Positions 54,480 to 63,534 of a stretch of 64,000 nucleotides of DNA are shown here, in pieces (position 1 is the stretch's first letter; each line of letters begins with the position of its first letter). The notes under the pieces are model-generated. The model searched no databases, had not been told where the DNA came from, and saw only the letters and a list, made by a program, of their open reading frames with translations. Made by a program: the position numbers and the translations under genes. Source of the stretch: Candidatus Ornithobacterium hominis (lineage in GTDB: Bacteria; Bacteroidota; Bacteroidia; Flavobacteriales; Weeksellaceae); contig NZ_OX579588.1 of NCBI RefSeq assembly GCF_951229915.1, forward strand, positions 1,579,001 to 1,643,000, in the 5' to 3' direction.

Positions 54480-55832
54480 TTAACCAACCTCTCTTATCAT
54501 ATTATCAAGCCCTTTTCTGATGATTTGCTGGTGTGGAAGTTTGGATACACACACAAACTCCGTTAGAGCAAAATCTTCTGGTGCTACTTCATAAATCCCC
54601 AAACCTTCTAGTTCATCTATATCATTATAAAGACAAGCTTTCATCAATTGCATCGGGTAAATATCTAAAGGAAATACATTTTCATAAACTCCCGTTAAAA
54701 CAAAAGCTCGTTCTTCCCCGTTGGTATTAGTCGTTAAATTATACTTCTTATTTGGAGTCAAAAAAGAAAACATGTTTGCCCTCAAAACACTGAACTTATT
54801 AGACTGAGGTAAAGTCCAGCCAAAGAATGCATAGTCATCTCCTTCTTCCAGCACACAAACCTGATTGGTATAAAAACCAAGGTATTCATCTAACGAAGAT
54901 TTCTCTCCGCTGATAGGCGTTCCTTGAATAAATCTATTATTATCACTCACAAAATCAAATCCTGAAACTACATCGGAAATCTTTGACCCATAAATTGTTC
55001 TTACATAATGTGGGTTTTGTACTTGGCCGCCGTTCACAGCTACAATTTTTTCAAAATTAACTTTCCCTGTAATTGCCAATTCTCCAATTACGGCTACATC
55101 TTCAGGTTTTACCACCCAAATCTTTTCACCTTTATTGATGGGATTAACTTTTGCAATTTGTGTACTCACATTTCCTACTGGATGAGGACCATAAGCTTTG
55201 TGAGTTTCAACATTAGCCAAATCAGCTAAGTCAGAATTTCCTTTACCATTTACAGTGTAATGGATTTTACCGCTAGTTAATTTAGACAAAACGTCAATTC
55301 CTTTCTGTAAGAACTCTTTTTTATCTTTTAACAGCACTTCCACCTCTGCTGCCAATGGCCCAGAATTATACCCTGAAATAAAAATATCTCTCGGCTCATC
55401 TTCTGGGTTTGCTATCACATCATAAGGTCTTTGCTTGATAAAAGGCCACACTCCCGCTTTTAGCAGTAAATCCTTAATTTCTTCAGCTGATTTTTGCTCA
55501 ATTCCCTGAACCTCGTGCAAAACAGACTCTTGACTTCCGCTAGGTTCTATCAAAATATCTAAAATCACACGCTTGGCTCCTCGCCTCACTTCTTTCACCA
55601 CACCAGAAACTGGCGAAGGAAATACAATTTTCTCATTAATTTTAGAATGGAAAACTGCTTCTCCCGCTTTTACTGAATCGCCTTCTCTTTTAATCAAACG
55701 TGGCGTAATACCATGAAAATTTTTAGGGGCTAGCGCAAATTCCTTAGAAAAAGGCGCTGTAGAAATCTCTGGCCGAGCCGCTCCTACTAACTTAATATCT
55801 AAACCTTTGCTAATTCTTATGTCTTTGGACAT
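54480..55832 (-). CDS. nqrA: Na+-NQR subunit A
   Basis: A 450-aa peripheral subunit, first gene of the operon. N-terminal GLDIKLVGAARPEI, then FHGITPRLIKREGDSVKAGEAVF and FPSPVSGVVKEVRRGAKR (biotinyl/RnfC-like fold), and C-terminal RKGLDNMIREVG match the family. No Fe-S cysteines are expected. A good promoter precedes it. Confidence 0.97.
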   Translation of the reverse strand: MSKDIRISKGLDIKLVGAARPEISTAPFSKEFALAPKNFHGITPRLIKREGDSVKAGEAVFHSKINEKIVFPSPVSGVVKEVRRGAKRVILDILIEPSGSQESVLHEVQGIEQKSAEEIKDLLLKAGVWPFIKQRPYDVIANPEDEPRDIFISGYNSGPLAAEVEVLLKDKKEFLQKGIDVLSKLTSGKIHYTVNGKGNSDLADLANVETHKAYGPHPVGNVSTQIAKVNPINKGEKIWVVKPEDVAVIGELAITGKVNFEKIVAVNGGQVQNPHYVRTIYGSKISDVVSGFDFVSDNNRFIQGTPISGEKSSLDEYLGFYTNQVCVLEEGDDYAFFGWTLPQSNKFSVLRANMFSFLTPNKKYNLTTNTNGEERAFVLTGVYENVFPLDIYPMQLMKACLYNDIDELEGLGIYEVAPEDFALTEFVCVSKLPHQQIIRKGLDNMIREVG

Positions 55833-55856
55833 CTTAAAAAATTACAATATTCCGCA

Positions 55857-55889
55857 CAAAAATACATTTATTCTGTCATCTACAAAAAA
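55857..55889 (-). promoter_or_regulatory. nqr operon promoter
   Basis: On the minus strand a TTTTTTG ending at 55883 and TATTTTTG (55857-55864) are 18 bp apart, close to the full Bacteroidetes consensus. The -7 box lies 24 bp before the nqrA ATG. Confidence 0.65.
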
Positions 55890-55954
55890 CCCCAGCCGCT
55901 AATTTCTTGAAAAATTTATTAAGACTTAAAAAAAATAATTTAATTTTACCTCTT

Positions 55955-57154
55955 ATGTATAAATACTTACTTTTATTATTCTGTGGTTTATCTTTCTTGC
56001 ACGCTCAATCTGTTGCTACGATTCGTCTGATAAACACTCAAAGAAACGATTCAAACCCTGTGATGGAAATCAATCAAAAAATGATTTTATCTTTTGACAT
56101 TCTAAATCAAACTTCTACCCAGCTCTCCTACAAAATCACACGCTATGATGCCCGTTGGAAGAAAAGCAATGCTTTTGACTCAGAGTTTTCGACTGGTTTT
56201 TTATCCAATCGAATTAGAGATTACCAGCATTCCTTTAATACACGACAAAATTACACCCATTACCGATTAGAAATTCCTAACCGTGATTTTAAAATTACAA
56301 TGAGTGGAAATTATAAAATTGAAGTTTTAAACAACGATAAAGTGCTTTTCTCTCGTCGTTTTATCGTCTACGAAAACCTTGCTTCTATTGGTTTAAAAGT
56401 CGATCGGTTCCCGCATGCTGATGGAGCTAATCAAAAAATTGAAGCCTTGGTAAATTCACAGAAAATGGATTTCACCAAAACGCAAGATTACCAGTTATGG
56501 ATTTATAAAAATAATAACCTGAACAATCATTTAATTCTGCATGATGCTTCTTTTCTACAAAATCATCAAATGCAATTTGCACAAAATCATTTACGCTTCC
56601 AAGGAGGGGTAGAATATCAATTTTTTGACACTAAAAATTTAAATATTGCAGGTCTAACTACCGAAAATATTATAAAAGACAGCATTACCCAAACAATTTT
56701 ACACCCCATTAAATTTAATCCTGATTTACCATACCTAGATCGTCCTGATATTAATGGAGATTTTTACCCACGAGTTTTTAAAGGAAATCAAGAGCTCTCC
56801 CCCGACATCCAAGCCGACTACACGCGCGTTCACTTTGCTCTCGATGCGCCAAATTTATCTTTAAGCTCCAAAATTTGTGTTTTTGGAGCGTTTAACAATT
56901 TTGAATGCACCGAAGATGATTACTTAATCTACGACGCCACTAGCGGCTATTGGGTCTGCGACCGCCTACTGAAGCAAGGCTACTACAACTATAGTTTTGC
57001 CTTGGTGGAAGATGAAATTTTGAAACCAGAAAAAATCACTGGATCTTTTTGGGAAACAGAGAACGAATATAGTGCAATTTTATATTACCGCCCGTGGGGT
57101 AGCCGCTATGATTTAGCCGTGGGGTTTGGAGAAGGATTTTCTCAAGCCAAATAA
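55955..57154 (+). CDS. Type IX secretion plug-family protein (DUF5103)
   Basis: The 399-aa secreted protein has a signal peptide ending LHAQ. The DUF5103 features are PVMEINQKMILSFDILNQTSTQLSYKI early and DLPYLDRPDINGDFYPRVFKG then DYTRVHFAL late. In the family this is the plug that closes the T9SS translocon SprA when substrate is absent. I start at 55955 because the earlier ATG reads through low-complexity sequence made by a degenerate palindromic repeat. It ends just before a palindromic repeat and terminator. Confidence 0.9.
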   Translation: MYKYLLLLFCGLSFLHAQSVATIRLINTQRNDSNPVMEINQKMILSFDILNQTSTQLSYKITRYDARWKKSNAFDSEFSTGFLSNRIRDYQHSFNTRQNYTHYRLEIPNRDFKITMSGNYKIEVLNNDKVLFSRRFIVYENLASIGLKVDRFPHADGANQKIEALVNSQKMDFTKTQDYQLWIYKNNNLNNHLILHDASFLQNHQMQFAQNHLRFQGGVEYQFFDTKNLNIAGLTTENIIKDSITQTILHPIKFNPDLPYLDRPDINGDFYPRVFKGNQELSPDIQADYTRVHFALDAPNLSLSSKICVFGAFNNFECTEDDYLIYDATSGYWVCDRLLKQGYYNYSFALVEDEILKPEKITGSFWETENEYSAILYYRPWGSRYDLAVGFGEGFSQAK

Positions 57155-57158
57155 CGAT

Positions 57159-57184
57159 AAATTTTTTAAGCCTTAAAAAATTTT
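57159..57184. repeat. Palindromic AAGSCTT repeat, copy 14
   Basis: AAGCCTT version with near-complete arms, directly before the DUF5103/PRPP-like convergent terminator. Confidence 0.8.
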
Positions 57185-57195
57185 AAATCTCAAAA

Positions 57196-57223
57196 AAAGG
57201 AGTCCCTCACAAGAAACTCCTTT
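57196..57223. terminator. Bidirectional terminator
   Basis: AAAGGAGT and ACTCCTTT flank an 12-base loop between two convergent genes. Confidence 0.75.
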
Positions 57224-57245
57224 CCATTTAAAAGCTGCTTAGATT

Positions 57246-57578
57246 CTATTTAGAATCTTCATTTTTATCCATCGGGATTTTTTTAAGCAATTCAGGGTCT
57301 TGTGCCGACTCTGAACCTCCCATATTATCCAACATTGTTCCCTTTACTCCATCTTTAGCCTCTATCACATACAGCACCATATTATCACTAGGATTTGACA
57401 TTCCTTCAAAACGTGCATCGGCAACAATTTTTAACTCCTCGGGCTGATATTCTTTCTGACTAGAAAGAGCGTAGACTTTGCCTTCCTTTGTATCAAACTC
57501 TTCCGCATAGCCACTTTCTCTCAAAGCTGCCTGTGCTTCCACTACTGTATCAAACTTTCTTAAATCTTGTAAATTCAT
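57246..57578 (-). CDS. Small conserved protein, often misnamed phosphoribosylpyrophosphate synthetase
   Basis: A 110-aa cytoplasmic protein resembling a small Bacteroidetes family seen next to the same label in databases. It has YDTVVxAL-type start (FDTVVEAQAALRESGYAEEFD), a middle KIVADARFEGMSNPSDNMVLYVIEA and a Ser/Asp-rich tail. It has none of the PRPP synthetase motifs and is far too short for that enzyme. Function unknown. Confidence 0.7.
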   Translation of the reverse strand: MNLQDLRKFDTVVEAQAALRESGYAEEFDTKEGKVYALSSQKEYQPEELKIVADARFEGMSNPSDNMVLYVIEAKDGVKGTMLDNMGGSESAQDPELLKKIPMDKNEDSK

Positions 57579-57830
57579 TATTTTAATTTTAAGAAGATTT
57601 AAATCAAAAACTATACCTTGAAAAGGATGAAAGTTACTTTCAAACCCATTATCCCTTTTAATTTAGTAGAATAAGTGATGCAAACAGCTAAAATTTACCA
57701 CACTTAAGGCTAACTGATAATATGATAATTACACTAGCTTTCTAAGCTCCAAGACTTTTTGTAGCCTTAATTTCTTAATAAAAATTTTAATGAAATAAAA
57801 AGCATTAAACTAAAAAAAGCTATAAAAAAA

Positions 57831-57852
57831 TAGCCCTCCTTACGGAGGGCTA
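57831..57852 (-). terminator. Terminator of the FISUMP-domain gene
   Basis: TAGCCCTCC and GGAGGGCTA form a perfect 9-bp GC-rich stem with a TTAC loop, 8 bp after the stop; the strongest hairpin in the window. The 57579-57830 stretch beyond it shows no gene. Confidence 0.85.
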
Positions 57853-57859
57853 AAAAGCT

Positions 57860-58912
57860 TTAATCTTTAATACAACGCACGTTCTTCCCTGCATATCGGA
57901 GGGTGCCGGAGTAGTACACATAGCCGTAGTTGTTGCCATCGCTGTGGAAGTAAAACGTATCAGAGCGGTAGAATGCATCCTCAGAAGAGCTACTCCAGTA
58001 GGTCCCAGAACCATCGTTCTCCAGTGAACCATCAAAGTCACGGGAGCCACCAGTTGCAAGGTTTGGCAACTTAGTCTGTGTAAACATTCTATTATCATCA
58101 CGTTCTAAAAGATTGATTAATACCGTCCACTCCTCTATAGTCGGAACATGGTAACCTAACGGGCAAGGGTTATTAACTCCGCCTGCTTGCCACAACTGTA
58201 TTTCTGAACCTGATGCTTTTTCACCTCCGTCTACCCAGTCAAAACTGTCAGTAATAAACTTCCCTGCTGCTTCGCCTGTGTTTGTCCAACTTGAGGCTTT
58301 TTCTCTGGTTTTTTCTGAATTCTTAAACTCATGCCCATCACTCGCTCGCTGCCATTGGTAATATGAACCGTAGAGATTTTCGTCAGTGTGGATAGTTTCT
58401 CCTGTTTTATTAACGGTAGGGTTAAAATGAGGACTATTTATGTTGGCGTATTCTGCTCCAAGGTTGAGGTTGAGCCATGTTTTATTATAATTAGTATCAG
58501 TATAATAATCAGTTACATTTACAGTTGTAGCGCAATACACAAAATCATGCTTGCCGTCACCAAAGTGCTTATCAAAAATTATGTTTTCTGGCGTACATTT
58601 TTTGATTTTATTGATGATATCCCCTGCTCTGTCTGGATACTTCTTACGAATATAATCTATCCTTATCTCATTCAATATTTCTCTTTTAATCTCTGAGAGG
58701 CTTGTGCGATTCACCTTTTGGTCATTTTCATCCCATATTAAAATCCAATCGGTCTTTTCTTTCTCCTCAACATCTTGTATGCGCAGGTCTCCTTTTTGGT
58801 TGTCTTTTGCGCTGATGTCTAGCATGGCTTGTGGCTCTTCTGTGTTAATGCCCACCTGAGCCATAGCTAAAGCTCCTGGCAATACAACGAAAGAAAGTAA
58901 TAATTTCTTCAT
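57860..58912 (-). CDS. Secreted surface protein with FISUMP (Fib_succ_major-type) domain
   Basis: I start at the ATG at 58912 (350 aa), giving a signal peptide (KKLLLSFVVLPGALAMAQ); upstream codons are A-rich noise. An N-terminal GINTEEPQAMLDIS region, common in Bacteroidetes surface proteins, is followed by a C-terminal domain (from about residue 155) with NPCPLGYHVPTIEEWTVLINLL, YWSSSSEDAFY and NVRCIKD. This is the FISUMP/C-type-lectin-like fold. The last 190 bp or so are visibly richer in G+C than the flanks. Function unknown; an exposed ligand-binding role fits the fold. Confidence 0.82.
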   Translation of the reverse strand: MKKLLLSFVVLPGALAMAQVGINTEEPQAMLDISAKDNQKGDLRIQDVEEKEKTDWILIWDENDQKVNRTSLSEIKREILNEIRIDYIRKKYPDRAGDIINKIKKCTPENIIFDKHFGDGKHDFVYCATTVNVTDYYTDTNYNKTWLNLNLGAEYANINSPHFNPTVNKTGETIHTDENLYGSYYQWQRASDGHEFKNSEKTREKASSWTNTGEAAGKFITDSFDWVDGGEKASGSEIQLWQAGGVNNPCPLGYHVPTIEEWTVLINLLERDDNRMFTQTKLPNLATGGSRDFDGSLENDGSGTYWSSSSEDAFYRSDTFYFHSDGNNYGYVYYSGTLRYAGKNVRCIKD

Positions 58913-59009
58913 TTGTTTTAATTTTTTTTGGTTATTTTTTTTTTGATTTATTCTTTTCTTCATTAAATTTTTGCTGTTTTTTTGCAACTTTTTTTTGCTT
59001 CTTCATTTA

Positions 59010-59044
59010 GAAAGAGCCCCAACCCGTGAGGCTCTTCTTTTTGA
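59010..59044. terminator. Hairpin upstream of the FISUMP gene
   Basis: AAGAGCC and GGCTCTT stem followed by CTTTTT on the plus strand. It lies in the 552-bp stretch (58913-59464) between two minus-strand genes; that stretch also holds a second hairpin and a (TG)7 tract. Confidence 0.5.
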
Positions 59045-59081
59045 AGAAATTACTACTCTCACACAGGTGAAAATAGAAAAA

Positions 59082-59104
59082 CCGCACAAGATTTTCTTGC
59101 ACGG
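59082..59104 (-). terminator. Minus-strand terminator between sulfatase and FISUMP genes
   Basis: On the minus strand CCGTGCAAGA pairs with TCTTGTGCGG using two G-U wobbles, followed by TTTTTCT. It would stop transcripts from the sulfatase 360 bp upstream. Confidence 0.6.
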
Positions 59105-59464
59105 CTTTGAGGTTCGCTCCCGAAGGGAAGCAATAAATTATTATAAGTTATTGATAATGAGTTGTTTAGCTCATTACTTGTGTGTGTGTGTGTTTACACT
59201 TTATTTTGAAACTCACAAATTTCATTTGTTAAAATTTCGTTATTTTTTTGTTAAAACTTTCCGTTGAGATTTTTCTCTTTTCTCAACCTGTCCGCAAATG
59301 TATTTTACGTTTTTGAATTATGCAAATTTGTTTTAATTGATGAGATGAAGGAAGTCGCTCATGTATTTAACTTATTTACAATCAAATTTATTTATCAGAT
59401 ACACAAGGGTGAATTTCTTTAAATTATATTCAAAGCTGAATGATAAAATGAATAAAGTTTTTAA

Positions 59465-61027
59465 TCAATCATTTAAAACTTGATGTGGGTAAGGCACTAC
59501 TTTGTTTTTGATTTCATTAAATGGCATCTGGGAATTCCATTTTTCTAACTGCTCGCCTAGCAACTGAGACAGGTGATTAACAGTTTCTGGGTATTTTTGT
59601 GATAAGTCATTTTCCTCACCAATATCTTTTTTAAGATTATACAATTCTTTTTTCTCAGATTTCATGTCATAAATTAACTTCCAGTCGCCCTGCCTTATAG
59701 CCGATTTATAGTTTATTCCTGGCGCATCTGTGGGAATCCATTTATGGGGGAAATGCCAAATTAGTTTTCTATAATCGTTTTTTAAAGCTGAATTTTTGAA
59801 AAGAGGAAAAAAACTAATTCCATCAATCTCCTGCACTGATTCATAATTTTTCAAACCAGAAATTTCTAAAATAGTAGGAAAAAAATCTTCAATCATGATG
59901 TATTGACTAGATTCTGATTTTGGTTCAATAAGGTTCGGCCATTTTACAATCATTGGCACACGTATTCCGCCTTCATACAGAGAGCCTTTACCCGATTTCA
60001 ATGGCGCATTTTGAGTGAAAGCCTCACCTCCACGTGGAGGAGAAAGTGCTAAACCTCCATTATCGCTCATAAAAATAATCACGGTATTTTCCTCCAAATT
60101 CTTCTTTTCTAGAAAATCCATGATGTCTCCTAAACTTTTATCCATCCCTTCAACCAAAGCCGCATACTTAGCTTCTTCTGCATCCAATCCTTTATCTAGA
60201 TATTTTTGCAAAAACCTATCATCTTTATCTAAAGGCACATGCACCGCATAATGTGACATATAAAGGAAAAATGGCTTTTTTTCTTGAATAGGTTGATTTA
60301 ATGCTTCAATCGCTTTTTGAGTTAAAGCCTCCGTCAAAAAGACCTTCATCCCATGGAACTCTTCTAAATTTGGAACTCCCCACGGAGGCGAATATAGACC
60401 TTTAGCATTTCCATAATTTTTTTCACCTAAATAAGTGGATGGGCTCCCCGCTGCATGTCCCCCAACATTCACATCAAAACCTATATTCAAGGGATTTTCT
60501 GCAGGCGTGTCAATAGCACCAAAGTGGGCTTTACCAATATGAATGGTGAAATAACCTTGTTTTTTCAATAATGTGGGTAAGGGCGTAGCATAAACAGTCC
60601 GAGGAATGGAATCCACAGGCGACATGCCGTTCACATTCCAGTGAGGAGGGGTTAAAATACTATCTTTCTCATCTACTAATTGATTTTTTTTAAAAGTCCA
60701 ATTTGTAACCCTATGGTGCGCAGCATTTAAACCCGTCATCAGGCTCACCCTTGTCGGGCTACAAACGGGTGTGGCATAAGCATTTGTAAATTTCATCCCT
60801 CGCTCAGCTAATCGCTGCATATTTGGTGTATGATATTTTTGTTTTAATACTGTTTGTCCAGAGGCAAAAGGCACAGAAGTATCTTGCCACCCCATATCGT
60901 CAACTAAAAACAAAACAATATTTGGCTTTTCTTGAGCTTGAGAGTTAAGTATGCCATTCAAAATAATCAATATAGAAATTTTTCCCTTTTTAATTTTTTG
61001 ACTTAACCAATTTAAGTTAAATAACAT
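59465..61027 (-). CDS. Sulfatase (formylglycine-dependent), secreted
   Basis: A 520-aa sulfatase. I start at 61027: the N-terminal hydrophobic stretch ISILIILNGILNSQAQ looks like a signal peptide. Metal-binding NIVLFLVDDMGWQD and the maturation motif CSPTR near residue 90 (VCSPTRVSLMTG) mark the active site; the Cys would be converted to formylglycine. HIGKAHFG and FMSDNGG follow. Substrate unknown. It is a single gene; no SusC/SusD or sulfatase-maturation gene is adjacent. Confidence 0.93.
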   Translation of the reverse strand: MLFNLNWLSQKIKKGKISILIILNGILNSQAQEKPNIVLFLVDDMGWQDTSVPFASGQTVLKQKYHTPNMQRLAERGMKFTNAYATPVCSPTRVSLMTGLNAAHHRVTNWTFKKNQLVDEKDSILTPPHWNVNGMSPVDSIPRTVYATPLPTLLKKQGYFTIHIGKAHFGAIDTPAENPLNIGFDVNVGGHAAGSPSTYLGEKNYGNAKGLYSPPWGVPNLEEFHGMKVFLTEALTQKAIEALNQPIQEKKPFFLYMSHYAVHVPLDKDDRFLQKYLDKGLDAEEAKYAALVEGMDKSLGDIMDFLEKKNLEENTVIIFMSDNGGLALSPPRGGEAFTQNAPLKSGKGSLYEGGIRVPMIVKWPNLIEPKSESSQYIMIEDFFPTILEISGLKNYESVQEIDGISFFPLFKNSALKNDYRKLIWHFPHKWIPTDAPGINYKSAIRQGDWKLIYDMKSEKKELYNLKKDIGEENDLSQKYPETVNHLSQLLGEQLEKWNSQMPFNEIKNKVVPYPHQVLND

Positions 61028-61185
61028 TATTTTTCTCTTTAAACACCCGTAATATACTAATAAAATGGGAATATTTTGCACATAAATAAATCCCTTCGCA
61101 TCTGTTTCTATTTATAAGCCTTTATATCAGCGAGAAAAATATATTGAAAGGCTGAGCAAGAAAACATCTTCCATTGATATATTCG

Positions 61186-61211
61186 TTTTTTTAAAGGCTT
61201 AAAAAATTTTT
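61186..61211. repeat. Palindromic AAGSCTT repeat, copy 15
   Basis: AAGGCTT version in the gene-free region 61028-61580. The same region has two small hairpins (61428-61445 and near 61514-61532) but no gene I would defend. Confidence 0.75.
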
Positions 61212-61580
61212 AAGGATTGGCAATCATTAATAACCTAAAAGTAACCCTGCTGTGCATTATGAATTAAAAAGAAAAGCTTACTCACAGAATTATAAAAAAA
61301 ATACTACATTTATTTGTATATCAATCAATTAAACACAGAAGCGAAAACTTTTCCCTTTTTACCGAAGAAATAAGAATGAAAAATGGTAAAAAAACTCAAG
61401 GTTTTTCAAAGCTATTTTAATAGTAGCATCTACCATTGGGTAGATATTAATCAAAAAAACAAATGCCATCAATGATAAATTTGGTGGCAAAAGCAGTGAT
61501 AAAGCTGTAAAAACACCTTAATTAAGCAGGTGCCTAAGTTACAGCAAAGACAATGTACTGAGCTAATAAACTCAAAATTG

Positions 61581-61654
61581 TGATCGCGGCAGGATTCGAA
61601 CCTGCGACCGATTGCTTAGAAGGCAATTGCTCTATCCAACTGAGCTACGCGACC
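61581..61654 (-). tRNA. tRNA-Arg (anticodon TCT)
   Basis: Cloverleaf on the minus strand: acceptor GGTCGCG/CGCGATC, anticodon arm ATTGC-CTTCTAA-GCAAT with TCT, T-arm GGTTCGAATCC. CCA is not encoded. Last of a three-tRNA cluster. Confidence 0.95.
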
Positions 61655-61710
61655 CTCCAAAAAAATAATTTTAAAAAACATTGCTGATGAATGGCAATGT
61701 TTTTTAAAAG

Positions 61711-61785
61711 TCGGGATGGCAGGATTCGAACCTGCGACCTCCTGGTCCCAAACCAGGCGCGATGACCGGGCTACGCTACATCCCG
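61711..61785 (-). tRNA. tRNA-Pro (anticodon TGG)
   Basis: Acceptor CGGGATG/CATCCCG, anticodon arm CCTGG-TTTGGGA-CCAGG with TGG, T-arm GGTTCGAATCC. Middle gene of the cluster. Confidence 0.95.
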
Positions 61786-61803
61786 AATGTAAATTCTTTG
61801 TCG

Positions 61804-61887
61804 CGGAGAGACTGGGACTCGAACCCAGGCGACGGTTTCCCGCCGACAGATTAGCAATCTGCTCCGTTACCACTCCGGCACCTCTCC
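61804..61887 (-). tRNA. tRNA-Ser (anticodon GCT)
   Basis: Acceptor GGAGAGG/TCTCTCC, anticodon loop TTGCTAA with GCT, and a long variable arm (GGCGGGAAACCGTC region) typical of class II tRNA. First of the cluster. Confidence 0.95.
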
Positions 61888-61905
61888 TTTATTTCAATGA
61901 GGATG

Positions 61906-61937
61906 CAAATATATAATGATTTTTATTTTTCCCAAAA
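61906..61937 (-). promoter_or_regulatory. Promoter of the tRNA-Ser-Pro-Arg cluster
   Basis: On the minus strand TTTTG (61933-61937) and TATATTTG (61906-61913) are separated by 19 bp, a perfect match to the Bacteroidetes consensus. The -7 box is 18 bp from the tRNA-Ser 5' end. Confidence 0.8.
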
Positions 61938-62129
61938 TATTCTTTTATATTTTTTTGAAATGACTTTTATCGGCTTTTCTATCTGCCTAGTTATTAACTA
62001 ATAAATAGGCTTTTACCTGTTGTTTACGCTTAGTGCTATATTAAAATATACTTAAGATCATATTTTTATTTCACTTAATTTAGCTATATTTTATTCTTTA
62101 GATAAAAAAAATCTTTAAATTAGCGCCGT

Positions 62130-62720
62130 ATGGCAAATTTTTGGGATAAACTAAAGTCACTACTTCAGCCGCCTTCTCAGGAGATTCCTGATGAAGAAAT
62201 TGATATTTCATATCCTAAAAAAATCCCACTTGATGAGCAATTTGCAGATTATTTTAACAAAGGAGGCGGGCACTTTTTTTACTGCGAAAATAAAAAAGAA
62301 GCTCAAGTGTATCTACAAGAAATTTTGAAAAACACCAATATTAGCCGTTTAATTTGCTATGACCGAAAACTACAGGGTATGCTGACTGCTATCCATGCTA
62401 ATTTTATTGATTACCCCTCGGCAACGGCAGATGCTAACTTTATAAAATGTGAAGGCTTGATTGCTTACAATGGCTCTGTGATGATTTCCAGCAACCATAC
62501 GGGCGGACGGAAAATTAAGGAGCTGTGTGATGCCTTTATCATTTACGCTACGCCGCAACAAATCAAAAAAAATTTGACGGAGGCAATGCAAATTATCAAT
62601 CGAAAAAATTCGGGCGACTTCCATCCCAGCATTACGACTATTGGCGGAATTGATGCAAATGAGCTTAATGAAATTCCTTCTGCTCAAGAGATTTATTTAT
62701 TATTGGTAGAAAATGGATAA
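62130..62720 (+). CDS. LUD-domain protein (LutC/YkgG-like)
   Basis: A 196-aa protein with the LUD fold: LICYDRKLQGMLTAIHANF, CEGLIAYNGSVMISSNHTGGRKI and IYATPQQIKKNL. Full lactate-utilisation operons (LutABC) use such proteins, but no LutA or LutB is present. It overlaps cdsA by 8 bp, so a link to phospholipid synthesis or simple co-expression is possible. Function uncertain. Confidence 0.8.
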   Translation: MANFWDKLKSLLQPPSQEIPDEEIDISYPKKIPLDEQFADYFNKGGGHFFYCENKKEAQVYLQEILKNTNISRLICYDRKLQGMLTAIHANFIDYPSATADANFIKCEGLIAYNGSVMISSNHTGGRKIKELCDAFIIYATPQQIKKNLTEAMQIINRKNSGDFHPSITTIGGIDANELNEIPSAQEIYLLLVENG

Positions 62721-63534
62721 ACTATTGTCACGAAGCATTGTAGGAATAATCTATGTCTTTGTAATCATCTTTGCTACGACGATTTCACCCTACGGGTTTG
62801 TTGCTATTTTCACGTTGTTTTTCTTATTTTGTTTTTGGGAATTAGTAAAGCTGCTTCAGTTTGAAGAGAAATACATGGTCATCTTAACGGGGGCTCTATG
62901 TGCGTATTTACTTTATCATTTTTCTTCTAAATTTTTCTCAGGCATTTATCCGTCGGCTTACACCATCACATCTTATTTACCATTTATATTATGTGTAGCG
63001 GCCTACGTTATCATTTTTAGAAGACCTATGGAATTGGCTTTTGATAGTTCTAAATTGATTTTTACCGTCGTTTACCTTTGTTTGCCATTTGCTTTATTCA
63101 TCCAAACAGGGAAAATTTCAGAATTTGTTGGGAATTTTTCACTAACACCCTTATTAGCTTTTTTTATTTTACTTTGGCTAAGCGATACCATGGCTTATGT
63201 TTTCGGGAATTTATGGGGTAAAACTAAACTTTCTAAAATTAGTCAAAACAAAACTTGGGAAGGCTTGGCTGGGGGGGTATTTTCAGTCATATTAGCAGGT
63301 GTTGCTTTTGAATATTTTTTCTCAGCGATGAGGGGAAATTGGATAGTAATGTCCACAATTGTAGCTATTTTGTCTCCAGTAGGCGATTTAGCAGAGTCGA
63401 AGCTCAAAAGAGTTTTTGGAGTAAAGGATAGCGGGACCTTACTTGCGGGACATGGAGGTTTTCTAGATCGTTTAGATAGTTTTTTTTTATCCGCTATAGG
63501 TTTTTATTTTTACTTTTTAATTGAAAATTTATGA
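62713..63534 (+). CDS. cdsA: Phosphatidate cytidylyltransferase
   Basis: CdsA makes CDP-diacylglycerol from phosphatidate and CTP. The 273-aa protein has eight or so membrane helices. The C-terminal signature is present: WLSDTMAYVFGNLWGKTKL, QNKTWEGLAGGVFSV, PVGDLAESKLKRVFGVKDSGTLLAGHGGFLDRLDS. It overlaps the next gene by 4 bp (ATGA). Confidence 0.96.
   Translation: MDKLLSRSIVGIIYVFVIIFATTISPYGFVAIFTLFFLFCFWELVKLLQFEEKYMVILTGALCAYLLYHFSSKFFSGIYPSAYTITSYLPFILCVAAYVIIFRRPMELAFDSSKLIFTVVYLCLPFALFIQTGKISEFVGNFSLTPLLAFFILLWLSDTMAYVFGNLWGKTKLSKISQNKTWEGLAGGVFSVILAGVAFEYFFSAMRGNWIVMSTIVAILSPVGDLAESKLKRVFGVKDSGTLLAGHGGFLDRLDSFFLSAIGFYFYFLIENL

Noticed and set aside
57850..58101. Minus-strand 83-aa ORF in another frame of the FISUMP gene
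   Set aside because: Open only because of local base composition; repetitive Met/Thr-rich translation.
57860..58912. Complete diversity-generating retroelement
   Set aside because: No reverse transcriptase, accessory gene or template repeat in the window.
9203..61211. Palindromic repeats considered as a CRISPR array
   Set aside because: They are dispersed by kilobases, AT-rich and without regular spacers or cas genes.
61384..61473. 30-codon plus-strand ORF in the sulfatase-tRNA gap
   Set aside because: No homology I recognise, no promoter and overlaps a hairpin; not supportable.
61616..61916. Two small ORFs across the tRNA cluster
   Set aside because: They overlap the tRNA-Pro and tRNA-Ser sequences completely.
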